Source: Pauljensenia sp902373545 (GTDB lineage: Bacteria > Actinomycetota > Actinomycetes > Actinomycetales > Actinomycetaceae). From it: DNA of 64,000 nucleotides. Below, one piece after another: positions 8,864-16,555 of the stretch. The stretch covers positions 1 through 64,000 of the forward strand of contig NZ_JAPWAG010000006.1 in assembly GCF_041432775.1 (NCBI RefSeq), given 5' to 3'. Each line of letters starts with the position of its first letter. Within the stretch, counting starts at the first letter, position 1. The notes beneath the pieces are model-generated. The model made no database searches and was not told the DNA's origin. It worked only from the letters and a program-made list of their open reading frames with translations. The position numbers were made by a program, and so were the translations under genes.

Positions 8864-8924
8864 TCTTGCATTTCGCGGCTTGCTCGGTCAGGGCGCGGGA
8901 CAGCCACGAGCCCCGCGGGTGGCG

Positions 8925-8992
8925 TTATCCACACCCTGGCCCGCCCCTGCCGGTTATCCACAGGCCAGGAGTATGTCGCACCGCTATCCACA
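8925..8992. promoter_or_regulatory. Cluster of three DnaA-box-like sites
   Basis: TTATCCACA occurs at 8925-8933 and 8954-8962, and CTATCCACA at 8984-8992. All are in the same orientation with 29-30 bp spacing. They lie in the gap between the divergently transcribed ligA and the FtsK/EccC-like gene. TTATCCACA is the classical DnaA box. No dnaA or dnaN is near, so this is not an obvious oriC; a DnaA-titrating or DnaA-regulated site is an inference. Confidence 0.6.
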
Positions 8993-9043
8993 GGGGGCAC
9001 CCCACCGCTTGAACGAGCGCGGGCACGGCGTGATCGTGGATGC

Positions 9044-12000
9044 ATGAGCACCATCGGATGTCTGGCACGCGCAGCACTGCGCACCGACCTGCACCTGGCG
9101 TGCGTCGACGGACCCGACGTCGGCCTCGTCCTGGCCCCGGGTCCCCTCGGCCGCGCCGGCGACGTGCCCCTGTCGTGCGCCAGCGTCGCGCGCGAGCACG
9201 CCGAGTTTTCCACGCACGCCGGGCGGGCGCGCCTGCGTACGTCGCCGGGCGCCCCCTCGATCCGGGTGCGCACGAGAGCGCGCCGGTGGGCTCGCCTGCG
9301 GCCGCGCCAACGCCTCGGACCGGGCAGGCGCCTGCGCCTGGGCGAGGACGTCCTCGAAGTGAGGCCACGGCCTCGCACACTGGACTGGCCGGGCTGTGAT
9401 CGACGAGGCCGTCGCGGCCTTTCCCGATCCTCTCTCCTACGCGGGGCGCCGCTGATTTCCGTGGCCGTCATGGTCTCGCTCATGGCCTGGCGTCTGCGCT
9501 CGGTCGCGGTGCCCCCGGCGCTGTGGTGGACGCTGGGCGCCACCCTGGGCGTGCTCGTGAGCGTCTGCGTAATCTGGGCGGTTCGGCGCGCGCTCGTGCG
9601 CCGACGCGGCTGGGACGGATCGGCCCTGGCTCTGGTCCTCGCCTCGCTGCCAAGCTCGGGCACCGCCCCTCGCTCGTGCCGCGCGGCGGTCTGGCCGGGA
9701 CGGGCCACGAGGCTCAGTCGGCGCGTCACACTCGGCGTTCCCGCCTCCAGCGCGCAGGAGGGGGACGCCTCCTCGATCGGCATCGTCGGCGAGCATGGTG
9801 CCGAGTGTGCGCTGTGGTGCGCGGGGCAGGTGGCCGCCCAAGTGGGCGGGGCGCGCGTCTGGTGGGGATCTCACGCGCCCGTCCTGGTGGGCTTTGAGGC
9901 CGTGGACATCCACGTCAGCGACAGGGAGGACTGTCCCTACTGCGCGGTGCGCGGCGCGAAGGAGTGCGCCACCGGCGTGCTTCACATTGGCTACGCGCGC
10001 AGCGTCGCCGAGCTGCCCTCGTGGTGCGCCCGCGTGTGCGTCACCGACGAGTGCCCGGTCTCGGCTCTGTGGTGGTGGACCGTGTGCCGCACGAACGCGT
10101 CAGACGCGCTACCCACGCGCGTGGACTGGGAGCCCAGCAGCGCCCGAGCCGAGACGGGGACGCTCGGCGTCGTCGTCGGGCAATCGGCGCAAGGCCCCGT
10201 GTGCCTCGACCTGGTATCGGACGGCCCGCACGCCCTGGTCGCCGGCTGCACGGGGTCGGGTAAGTCGGAAGCTCTCCTGGGATGGCTGGCATCGATCGCG
10301 CACTGCTATTGCCCGGACCGCGTGCGTTTCATCCTCATCGACTACAAGGGCGGCTCTACCTTCGCCCGCCTGGCGCACCTGCCCCACACGCAGGCACTGC
10401 TCAGCGATCTGGACGCCGGGGCCACCTCCCGCGCGCTCGAGGGGATCTCCTCGCTCCTGCGCCGGCGCGAGGCCGAGCTCGCCGAGCTCGGGTTGCCCGA
10501 CTTGGCTGCCTGGGAGCGCGCCCACGACCTCGAGCCCGACAGCGTGCCCCCGCCCCCGCCTCGTCTCGTCGTCGCGATCGACGAGTTCCGCGTCCTGGCC
10601 GACACCCACCCGGGCGCGATGGACGTCCTGATGCGACTGGCCGCCCAGGGACGCAGCCTGGGCCTGCACCTGATCGCCGCAACCCAGCGCCCCTCGGGCG
10701 CGATCAACGCGACCATGCGTGCCAACATGGATATCCGCCTGGCCCTGCGCTGCGTCAGCGGCGCCGACTCCACGGATATTCTCGGAGACGCCCGGGCCTC
10801 GTCGCTGCCGCGAGTGCCGGGCCGGGCCGTCCTAGCGGACGTGGGCGAGTTGCAGCTGTCCTACATGCCCGACGTCGTCTCTGTCGTCGCCGATTGCGCG
10901 CGGCGTTGGCCGCTCTCCTCCGCCGAGCCGCTGTGGGCGCCCGCGCTGCCCGCATCCCTGTCGTGGAGCGACATCGACGAGGCCGTGGTCCCTGCGCTCG
11001 GTCTGCCTACGTCGAGCGTTGGCGGGGTCGACCTGGGAAACAGGGAGAGACGTCCCGCGGTCGCACTCGGGATGATCGAAGGCATCGAGGCCCACACTCC
11101 CCTGCTGTGGGACGGGGGTAGCATCCAGATCCAGACCAGCGCCCACGAGGCCACCCAGGCAGCGCGGTGGGCGCGCTCGATCGCTACCAGGATCGCCCGG
11201 GCGACCGGTCTTCCCCTGCACGTCATCGGCGAGGCCACCCCCGGCGCTTTAACGATGCTTTCCCCCAGGGACGTGGGGGCCATCGACCTGCTCGAAAATG
11301 TCTGCGAGCACGGCCCGGCTGTACTGGCGCTGACAGACGTGCCCGCACTGCGCTCGGCCCTGGCCCAGTCGCTCTCGCTTCCCCAGGCCGAGGAGCTGTG
11401 GTCCTCGCTGCTGGCTCGGGCCACGCGCGCCGGCGTCATCATCGTCGCGGCCTTCTCGGGACGTTTTTCGTCCTCTTCCTCGGCCATGGGTGCTTTCTCG
11501 ATGCGCCTCGTGCGCGCCCGGGACGTCGACGAAGCTCTGCACGCAGGGATCCTTCCGAGCGAGGTGCGCGCGCTCGAGGACGGCCAGGCGCTCCTGGCGC
11601 GCCCCGGCGAGCCCACCGCCCTGGCCTGCGTTCCCCTCGACCCGCCCCCGGGTGCTGCGCTCCCCCGGCGCGAGGAGGACACGAAGGGCCTGTGGCGAAT
11701 CCCCTCCTGCGACGAGGCCGCCGCGTTGGTCAGTAATGGTTCCTCGCCGGCCCTCATTGGCCCGGAGATGACACCGGTGCGCTGGGAACAGGACATACCC
11801 TGGGTCGTCATCGGGACGCAGTCCGACGCCGACATCCTCGCCGAGCTCCACGACGTCGCAGGCTGGGCTCCCCCCACAATTTCCGAGATTATTCCCGAGT
11901 CCGCATGGACCAGAATCGCAAGGCGCGACGGACACCGCATGCTCGCACTCAACCCTTCGGACAACGTCATTCGGGCCCTCATGCGTGTATGCCACAAGTA

Positions 12001-12106
12001 CCCCCTATCAATTTGCGCACACCCGTGGAATCCCTCGCGCGGGCTGATCTGCGAAGGTGATACCCTAACAACTATCCAACTGACCGGCGGGTCAGTTAAC
12101 ACCTAA
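9044..12106 (+). CDS. FHA-like and FtsK/SpoIIIE (EccC-like) ATPase, orphan
   Basis: This 1020-aa membrane ATPase resembles the EccC/EssC motor of type VII secretion. The N-terminal 115 or so residues look like an FHA fold (SVAREHAEF). Two membrane segments lie at about 137-185. An FtsK/SpoIIIE domain follows, with Walker A GCTGSGKS near residue 402, LIDYKGGS, Walker B LVVAIDEF near 510 and the sensor-like ATQRPSG. The C-terminal third looks like a degenerate second ATPase module. No WXG100 substrate, EccB, EccD or mycosin gene is within the window, so the partner genes are either elsewhere or absent. The start at 9044 was chosen because the upstream extension covers the DnaA-like boxes and has no domain character. 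Confidence 0.82.
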   Translation: MSTIGCLARAALRTDLHLACVDGPDVGLVLAPGPLGRAGDVPLSCASVAREHAEFSTHAGRARLRTSPGAPSIRVRTRARRWARLRPRQRLGPGRRLRLGEDVLEVRPRPRTLDWPGCDRRGRRGLSRSSLLRGAPLISVAVMVSLMAWRLRSVAVPPALWWTLGATLGVLVSVCVIWAVRRALVRRRGWDGSALALVLASLPSSGTAPRSCRAAVWPGRATRLSRRVTLGVPASSAQEGDASSIGIVGEHGAECALWCAGQVAAQVGGARVWWGSHAPVLVGFEAVDIHVSDREDCPYCAVRGAKECATGVLHIGYARSVAELPSWCARVCVTDECPVSALWWWTVCRTNASDALPTRVDWEPSSARAETGTLGVVVGQSAQGPVCLDLVSDGPHALVAGCTGSGKSEALLGWLASIAHCYCPDRVRFILIDYKGGSTFARLAHLPHTQALLSDLDAGATSRALEGISSLLRRREAELAELGLPDLAAWERAHDLEPDSVPPPPPRLVVAIDEFRVLADTHPGAMDVLMRLAAQGRSLGLHLIAATQRPSGAINATMRANMDIRLALRCVSGADSTDILGDARASSLPRVPGRAVLADVGELQLSYMPDVVSVVADCARRWPLSSAEPLWAPALPASLSWSDIDEAVVPALGLPTSSVGGVDLGNRERRPAVALGMIEGIEAHTPLLWDGGSIQIQTSAHEATQAARWARSIATRIARATGLPLHVIGEATPGALTMLSPRDVGAIDLLENVCEHGPAVLALTDVPALRSALAQSLSLPQAEELWSSLLARATRAGVIIVAAFSGRFSSSSSAMGAFSMRLVRARDVDEALHAGILPSEVRALEDGQALLARPGEPTALACVPLDPPPGAALPRREEDTKGLWRIPSCDEAAALVSNGSSPALIGPEMTPVRWEQDIPWVVIGTQSDADILAELHDVAGWAPPTISEIIPESAWTRIARRDGHRMLALNPSDNVIRALMRVCHKYPLSICAHPWNPSRGLICEGDTLTTIQLTGGSVNT
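12078..12097. promoter_or_regulatory. 8-bp perfect inverted repeat at the 3' end of the ATPase gene
   Basis: AACTGACC, a 4-base centre (GGCG) and GGTCAGTT form a perfect palindrome inside the last codons of the ATPase gene, about 160 bases upstream of whiB1. It could be a weak terminator or an operator for whiB1; the sequence does not decide. Confidence 0.35.
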
Positions 12107-12255
12107 GTCCCAGCTTTTTCGCTCACCGTGACTAGGCACATAGTGCGTCCCCGCATTATTTGTCCAGACATCTTGCGCGAGCACCCCAGCTGGCGGACAC
12201 TGGCAGACGAAAAAACAAAATCCCTACGACGCACGGTAACGCAAGGAGCACACTC

Positions 12256-12507
12256 ATGGATTGGCGCAGCAAGGCAGCATGCCTGACAGTTGACCCCGAA
12301 CTTTTCTTCCCCATCGGAAACACGGGTCCCGCCATCAGCCAGGTTGCCGAGGCCAAGGCCGTGTGCCGCGAATGTGACGTCAAGGGCATCTGCCTGCAGT
12401 GGGCCATCGACAACAACCAGGACTCCGGCGTGTGGGGCGGCATGAGCGAAGAGGAACGCCGTTCCCTCAAGCGCCGCGCTGCGCGCGCACGCCGCGCCGG
12501 CTGCTGA
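12256..12507 (+). CDS. whiB1: WhiB-family iron-sulfur transcriptional regulator, WhiB1 type
   Basis: This 83-aa protein should bind a nitric-oxide-sensitive [4Fe-4S] cluster through Cys 9, 37, 40 and 46. These are the same positions I recall for M. tuberculosis WhiB1. The GVWGG turn and a basic C-terminal tail (KRRAARARR) for DNA and sigma-factor contact are present. The opening MDWRSKA and the DPELFFPIGNTGPA block are characteristic of WhiB1 orthologues. The ATG at 12256 follows AAGGAG. It is convergent with pdtaS, the arrangement also known for Rv3219-Rv3220c, which reinforces the orthology. WhiB1 is essential in mycobacteria; whether that holds here is unknown. Confidence 0.95.
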   Translation: MDWRSKAACLTVDPELFFPIGNTGPAISQVAEAKAVCRECDVKGICLQWAIDNNQDSGVWGGMSEEERRSLKRRAARARRAGC

Positions 12508-12526
12508 CCACACCCACCCACCACGA

Positions 12527-12557
12527 AGGCCGGGAATCCACGAAGGATCCCCGGCCT
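12527..12557. terminator. Bidirectional terminator between whiB1 and pdtaS
   Basis: A 13-bp stem with one mismatch (12527-12539 with 12545-12557) and a 5-base loop lies between the two convergent stop codons. It includes a 12-base match (12549-12560) to the dispersed 14-mer family. Confidence 0.7.
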
Positions 12558-12586
12558 CGTTCATGCCTTCCAGGGGCCGACTCGCC

Positions 12587-14047
12587 TCAGGCGGGATCAA
12601 GGTTAATGAGCAGCGTGACGAGCGTGCCACCGCCCTCGCGAGGCGCCCACTCGATAGATCCCCTGAGCTCGCCGCGCACCATCTGGTGAACGATCTGAGT
12701 TCCCAGGCCACTCATGGGCGTCCCCGGCACGAAGCCAACGCCGTCGTCCGCGACCGTGACCTTCATGGACAGGTTATCGCGCTGCGCACACACTTCAATG
12801 CGGCCGTCGCGGTCGGCCAGGCCATGCTCGACCGAGTTCGCGACCAGCTCGTTGAGGACCGTCGCCAGGGCCTGAGCCTGGTCGGCCGAAATGGTGCCGA
12901 AAGTGCCAGTCGTGATGACCTCGACGGCGTGGTCGGTGGACGCGATCGCGCCGGCCATGCGCACGATCGTGCGGGCGACCTCGTCAAAGTCGACGGATTC
13001 GTCGACGTTTTGGGACAGGGCGGCATGCACGGTCGCGATGGCCTGCACGCGTCGCTCGGCCTCGGCCAAGGCGACCTTGACGGCGTCCTCGTCGGAACGG
13101 CGCGACTGAAGGCGCAGCAGCGCAGAGACGGTCTGCAAGTTGTTCTTGACGCGGTGGTGGATCTCGCGGATCGTCGCGTCCTTCGTCATGAGCTCCTGCT
13201 CGTGGCGGCGAACCTCGGACACATCGCGCAGGAGGATGACGGCGCCCAGGCGCTTGCGCCCGTTTTGGAGCGGCAACGCGCGCATCGAAATGGTGGAAGC
13301 GCGCGCCGCGATCTCGACGCGCCAGGAGGCCCGGCCCATGACGACGACGGCCATCGATTCTTCGATGAAACTGCCCTCGCCGATCACGTCGGTGACTTCC
13401 TGAGCCAGGACCTTTCCCTTGACGTCGTGGCGGATGCCCAGGCGAGCCAGGCAGGACACCGCGTTGGGGGTGACCTGCAAGACGCGGCCCTCGGCGTCGA
13501 GCAGGAGCGCGCCGTCCAGGACGCGGGGCACGCCGTGAGCGGTGACCTGCGGTGTGGAGTCGTAGGGGTATTCGCCGCGCGCGATCATCTGGCACAGTGT
13601 GTCGGCCGCGGCGATGGTCCACGCCTCGAAGCCCAGGGACAGACGGGGGCTGGACAGGTTCTCCTCGCGGGTGACGACGGCGATGACGCGCCCGTCATGG
13701 TAGACGGGCACGCAGGTTTCCATCATCGAGTAGGTGCCGGCCCAGCGGGCGGCGGACGCACGCACGACCTGGCCGGTTTGGATGGCGCGACGCAGGTCGA
13801 CTTCGCGGGCGGCGGGCAGGTGCAGGCCGATGATGTCGTCGACGTGGACGGTCGTGGACGTGGCGGGGCGGCAGTGGTTGGCGGCGATGAATCTGCCGTC
13901 GTCTGTGGCCAGCCACAGAACCAGGTCGGCGGCCGCCAGGTCGGCCAGCACCTGCCAGTCCGCAAGGAGCAGGTGCAGCCAATCAATATCCTTCTCCGAC
14001 AGCGGTGTCGAAGAGGCTTCTTCAGCTAACTGCATGAGGCTACGCAT
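12587..14047 (-). CDS. pdtaS: Two-component sensor histidine kinase, PdtaS type
   Basis: This 486-aa soluble kinase has a GAF-like N-terminal half (about 1-150) and a PAS-like domain (about 175-280). Its HisKA_2 phospho-acceptor segment is IHHRVKNNLQTVSALLRLQS (His pair at 297-298). The HATPase_c domain shows N-box LNELVANSVEHGL and G-box DDGVGFVPG. No transmembrane segment is seen, as expected for PdtaS, which phosphorylates the ANTAR-type RNA-binding regulator PdtaR. No pdtaR lies in this window. Convergence with whiB1 matches the mycobacterial arrangement. The first ATG at 14047 was taken as the start. Confidence 0.92.
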   Translation of the reverse strand: MRSLMQLAEEASSTPLSEKDIDWLHLLLADWQVLADLAAADLVLWLATDDGRFIAANHCRPATSTTVHVDDIIGLHLPAAREVDLRRAIQTGQVVRASAARWAGTYSMMETCVPVYHDGRVIAVVTREENLSSPRLSLGFEAWTIAAADTLCQMIARGEYPYDSTPQVTAHGVPRVLDGALLLDAEGRVLQVTPNAVSCLARLGIRHDVKGKVLAQEVTDVIGEGSFIEESMAVVVMGRASWRVEIAARASTISMRALPLQNGRKRLGAVILLRDVSEVRRHEQELMTKDATIREIHHRVKNNLQTVSALLRLQSRRSDEDAVKVALAEAERRVQAIATVHAALSQNVDESVDFDEVARTIVRMAGAIASTDHAVEVITTGTFGTISADQAQALATVLNELVANSVEHGLADRDGRIEVCAQRDNLSMKVTVADDGVGFVPGTPMSGLGTQIVHQMVRGELRGSIEWAPREGGGTLVTLLINLDPA

Positions 14048-14145
14048 GGCTCTACTCTAGTGGGAGCGGGGCCACAAAGGCGGTCCTTAGTTGTAAATGA
14101 GCGCCGGGCCACGATTCGGCGGCAGTTTCCACGAGAAGGAGAATC

Positions 14146-14628
14146 ATGGAATTCACGCAGTCTGTTTCCTATCCGGGCACGGTCGAGGAGGTCGTCGCCA
14201 TGTACCTGACCCCCGACTACCAGCAGCGACGCTTCGGGTCCTTCGTCGTCGAGGGCAGCGAGTCGGTGGCCGTGGAGGGCGAGCGCATCACGTTCTCGGG
14301 CACTGCGCGCCCCGAGCTGCTTCCCGCCGCCGCGTCGCGCTTTGTCAAGGGCGCGCTGCACATCTCTTTCACCGAGGAGTGGACGAGGGACGAGGCCGGG
14401 GCTCGTTCTCGCACACGCGTGACTGTGGACGGTGCGCCGGTATCCGTCGAGGCCACGTCCACGCTGGCTCCGGCCGATGCGGGAAGTGTTCGTGTCGTGA
14501 CCGGCAACGTGTCGGTGCGCGTGCCGCTGCTGGGCGGTCGCATTGAGAAGGAGGCTGTGGCTCACCTGGGCCGCGTCGTCGAGCACGAGCGCGAGCTGGC
14601 CGCTTCCTGGCTGGCCGAGCACCGCTGA
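14146..14628 (+). CDS. DUF2505 domain-containing protein
   Basis: This 160-aa protein resembles the actinobacterial DUF2505 family (SRPBCC-like fold). It shows an alternating hydrophobic beta pattern and the family-like C-terminus RIEKEAVAHLGRVVEHERELAASWL. The function of the family is not established; a lipid- or small-hydrophobe-binding role is only inferred from the fold. The ATG follows a strong AGAAGGAG site. It stands alone and ends in a hairpin before the OsmC gene. An exact copy of the dispersed 14-mer lies inside it at 14389-14402, encoding Asp-Glu-Ala-Gly. Confidence 0.75.
   Translation: MEFTQSVSYPGTVEEVVAMYLTPDYQQRRFGSFVVEGSESVAVEGERITFSGTARPELLPAAASRFVKGALHISFTEEWTRDEAGARSRTRVTVDGAPVSVEATSTLAPADAGSVRVVTGNVSVRVPLLGGRIEKEAVAHLGRVVEHERELAASWLAEHR
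14389..14402 (+). repeat. Coding copy of the 14-mer GACGAGGCCGGGGC
   Basis: This exact copy lies inside the DUF2505 gene, where it encodes DEAG in a loop between predicted strands. Confidence 0.7.
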
Positions 14629-14653
14629 GTCTTTATCTTCGCTGAGGGATGAA

Positions 14654-14689
14654 CACCGCCCACCCGGCGCTTTGGCTGGGCGGGCGGTG
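14654..14689 (+). terminator. Terminator after the DUF2505 gene
   Basis: A 12-bp stem with one mismatch (14654-14665 with 14678-14689) lies 25 bases past the DUF2505 stop and just upstream of the OsmC-like gene. Confidence 0.65.
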
Positions 14690-14712
14690 CCCGTAAGCGC
14701 GACAATGGTCCT

Positions 14713-15138
14713 ATGAGTGATACCCCTAAGTCTCTGTATCTGCAGCGTACGGGCGTGCGCGAGTACGTCGCCCGCAACCAGGATGGCGCCGAGGTTCTGG
14801 TCGGGCACGGCCCGGGCCGCTTCTCCCCCGGCGACCTGCTCAAGCTCGCGATCGCGGGCTGCAACGCGATGAGCTCGGACGCGCGCATGGCGGCTCGCCT
14901 CGGCGAAGATTTCGAGCAGTTCGTTGGTGTCTCCGGCGACTACGACCAGGACAACGATCGCTTCACGCACGTGGACGTCGAGTTGGTGCAGGACATGTCA
15001 GCCCTGTCCGACGAGGAGATCGCGGACCTGCTGCGCCGTGCCGAAGCCTCGATCAAGCGCAATTGCACGATCGAGCACTCGGTCGTCGACCAGGCGCTGC
15101 CGGCCTCGCACACGTGGACGAACGAGCGGATCAACTGA
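14713..15138 (+). CDS. OsmC-like family protein
   Basis: This 141-aa protein of the OsmC/Ohr superfamily is typically a thiol-dependent peroxidase acting on organic hydroperoxides. The characteristic helix KLAIAGCNAMSSDARMAARLG carries the single Cys (about residue 56), and a second Cys lies in IKRNCTIEHSV (about residue 117), the two positions expected for the redox pair. A conventional ATG starts it. The stop lies one base before the GTG of thyA, so it may be co-transcribed with thyA-folA. Confidence 0.8.
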   Translation: MSDTPKSLYLQRTGVREYVARNQDGAEVLVGHGPGRFSPGDLLKLAIAGCNAMSSDARMAARLGEDFEQFVGVSGDYDQDNDRFTHVDVELVQDMSALSDEEIADLLRRAEASIKRNCTIEHSVVDQALPASHTWTNERIN

Positions 15139-15139
15139 C

Positions 15140-15943
15140 GTGAGCGCCGTCGACCGCCAGTACGAGGACCTGCTGGCGCGCATTATGCGTGAGGGCACCC
15201 CCAAGGGTGACCGCACCGGCACGGGCACGCGCTCGATCTTCGGGGCGCAGCTGCGCTACGACCTGTCCAAGGGCTTCCCGCTGATCACAACGAAGCGTGT
15301 GCACCTCAAGTCGGTGGTCGGCGAACTCCTCTGGTTCCTGTCGGGGTCCTCGAACGTGTCCTGGCTCCAGGAGCACGGCATCCGCATCTGGAACGAGTGG
15401 GCGGACGAGGACGGCGAGCTGGGCCCGGTGTACGGCGTCCAGTGGCGTTCGTGGAACGCCGGGGACGGTCGCCATATCGACCAGATTTCCCAGGTCCTCG
15501 ATACGCTGAAGACGAACCCGGATTCGCGCCGCATGGTGGTGTCCGCGTGGAACGTCGGCGACCTGCCGCAGATGGCGCTCGAGCCCTGCCACGCGTTCTT
15601 CCAGCTGTACGTGGCCGATGGCCGCTTGTCGCTGCAGCTCTACCAGCGCAGCGCTGACATGTTCCTGGGGGTTCCCTTCAACATCGCGTCCTACTCGCTG
15701 CTCACCCACATGTTCGCCCAGCAGGCGGGCCTGGAAGTCGGTGACTTCGTGTGGAGCGGCGGGGACTGCCACATCTACTCCAACCACACCGAGCAGGTGA
15801 CCGAGCAACTGAGCCGTGAGCCCTACCCGTTCCCGCGCCTGGAGCTGACGAAGGCTCCCTCGATGTTCGAGTACTCCTTCGATGACATTTCGGTGACGGA
15901 CTACCAGCATCACCCCACGATCAAGGCACCGGTCGCCGTATGA
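15140..15943 (+). CDS. thyA: Thymidylate synthase
   Basis: This 267-aa enzyme methylates dUMP to dTMP using methylenetetrahydrofolate, producing dihydrofolate. The catalytic Cys is at about residue 150 in ALEPCHAFFQLY. The phosphate-binding DRTGTGT (about 24-30), QRSADMFLGVPFNIASY and the C-terminal IKAPVAV are all intact. The frame is open upstream inside the OsmC gene, but the GTG at 15140 gives the length and N-terminus expected. The stop overlaps the folA start (ATGA), coupling synthesis of ThyA with the enzyme that recycles its folate product. Confidence 0.97.
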   Translation: MSAVDRQYEDLLARIMREGTPKGDRTGTGTRSIFGAQLRYDLSKGFPLITTKRVHLKSVVGELLWFLSGSSNVSWLQEHGIRIWNEWADEDGELGPVYGVQWRSWNAGDGRHIDQISQVLDTLKTNPDSRRMVVSAWNVGDLPQMALEPCHAFFQLYVADGRLSLQLYQRSADMFLGVPFNIASYSLLTHMFAQQAGLEVGDFVWSGGDCHIYSNHTEQVTEQLSREPYPFPRLELTKAPSMFEYSFDDISVTDYQHHPTIKAPVAV

Positions 15944-16473
15944 CGAAGCTCGCGGCGATCTGGGCGCAGGATAGCAACGGGATTCTCGGGTCGGGCACGG
16001 CCATGTCGTGGCATGTCCCGGCGGATTTCCGCCACTTCAAGGACTCCACGATGGGCTGCCCGATCATCATGGGTCGGCGCTCGTGGGAGGCCCTGGGCAA
16101 GGCGTTGCCGGGCCGCACGAACATCGTGATCACGCGTACGCCCGGGTACGAGGCCGCCGGCGCGCTCGTCGTCTCCTCGGTCGAGGAGGCCCTAGAGGTT
16201 GCGCGCGAGGAAACAGCGCGCACTCAGGCCCCCTACATCTGGATCACGGGCGGGGCCCAAGTCTACGCGCAGACTCTGCCTCTCCTGGACGAGGCCGTGG
16301 TGACCGACCTGGAGCTGGACGTGGCCGCGAGCGCCCCCGAGGGGTCGACCTTCGTGTACGCGCCGCCGCTGGATCCGGCGCTGTGGCGCCGGGACGAGTC
16401 GCGCTCCGATAGCGAGTGGCGTGAACGCTCGGGCGACGCCCGCTGGAGGGTGAGTACCTGGGTGCAGCGTTAA
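15940..16473 (+). CDS. folA: Dihydrofolate reductase
   Basis: This 177-aa NADPH-dependent enzyme regenerates tetrahydrofolate from the dihydrofolate made by ThyA. The substrate-binding acid is Asp29 in SWHVPADFRHFKDST. IIMGRRSWEALGKALPGR and the ITGGAQVYAQTLP cofactor motif match the family, and the length is typical. The ATG overlaps the thyA stop by four bases. The operon ends in a compact GC hairpin 40 bases downstream. Confidence 0.96.
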   Translation: MTKLAAIWAQDSNGILGSGTAMSWHVPADFRHFKDSTMGCPIIMGRRSWEALGKALPGRTNIVITRTPGYEAAGALVVSSVEEALEVAREETARTQAPYIWITGGAQVYAQTLPLLDEAVVTDLELDVAASAPEGSTFVYAPPLDPALWRRDESRSDSEWRERSGDARWRVSTWVQR

Positions 16474-16513
16474 CTCTTACCGCACCTCTGTGTTATTCGA
16501 CAACTGTCTGGGG

Positions 16514-16538
16514 AGGCCCCGCGCGTCGCGCGGGGCCT
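16514..16538 (+). terminator. Terminator of the thyA-folA operon
   Basis: A perfect GC-rich inverted repeat (16515-16525 with 16527-16537, effective loop 3-5 bases) precedes the GTG start of the MFS gene by 18 bases. It could also form in the MFS mRNA leader. Confidence 0.7.
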
Positions 16539-16555
16539 TCGTCGTAGGATGCACT

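Noticed and set aside
8925..8992. Chromosomal replication origin
   Set aside because: Only three boxes, no dnaA, dnaN, gyrB or recF next to them and no AT-rich unwinding region.
8659..9783. 374-codon minus-strand frame across the ligA start and the EccC-like gene
   Set aside because: Arg/Ser/Pro-rich translation, overlaps two convincing genes, no domain character.
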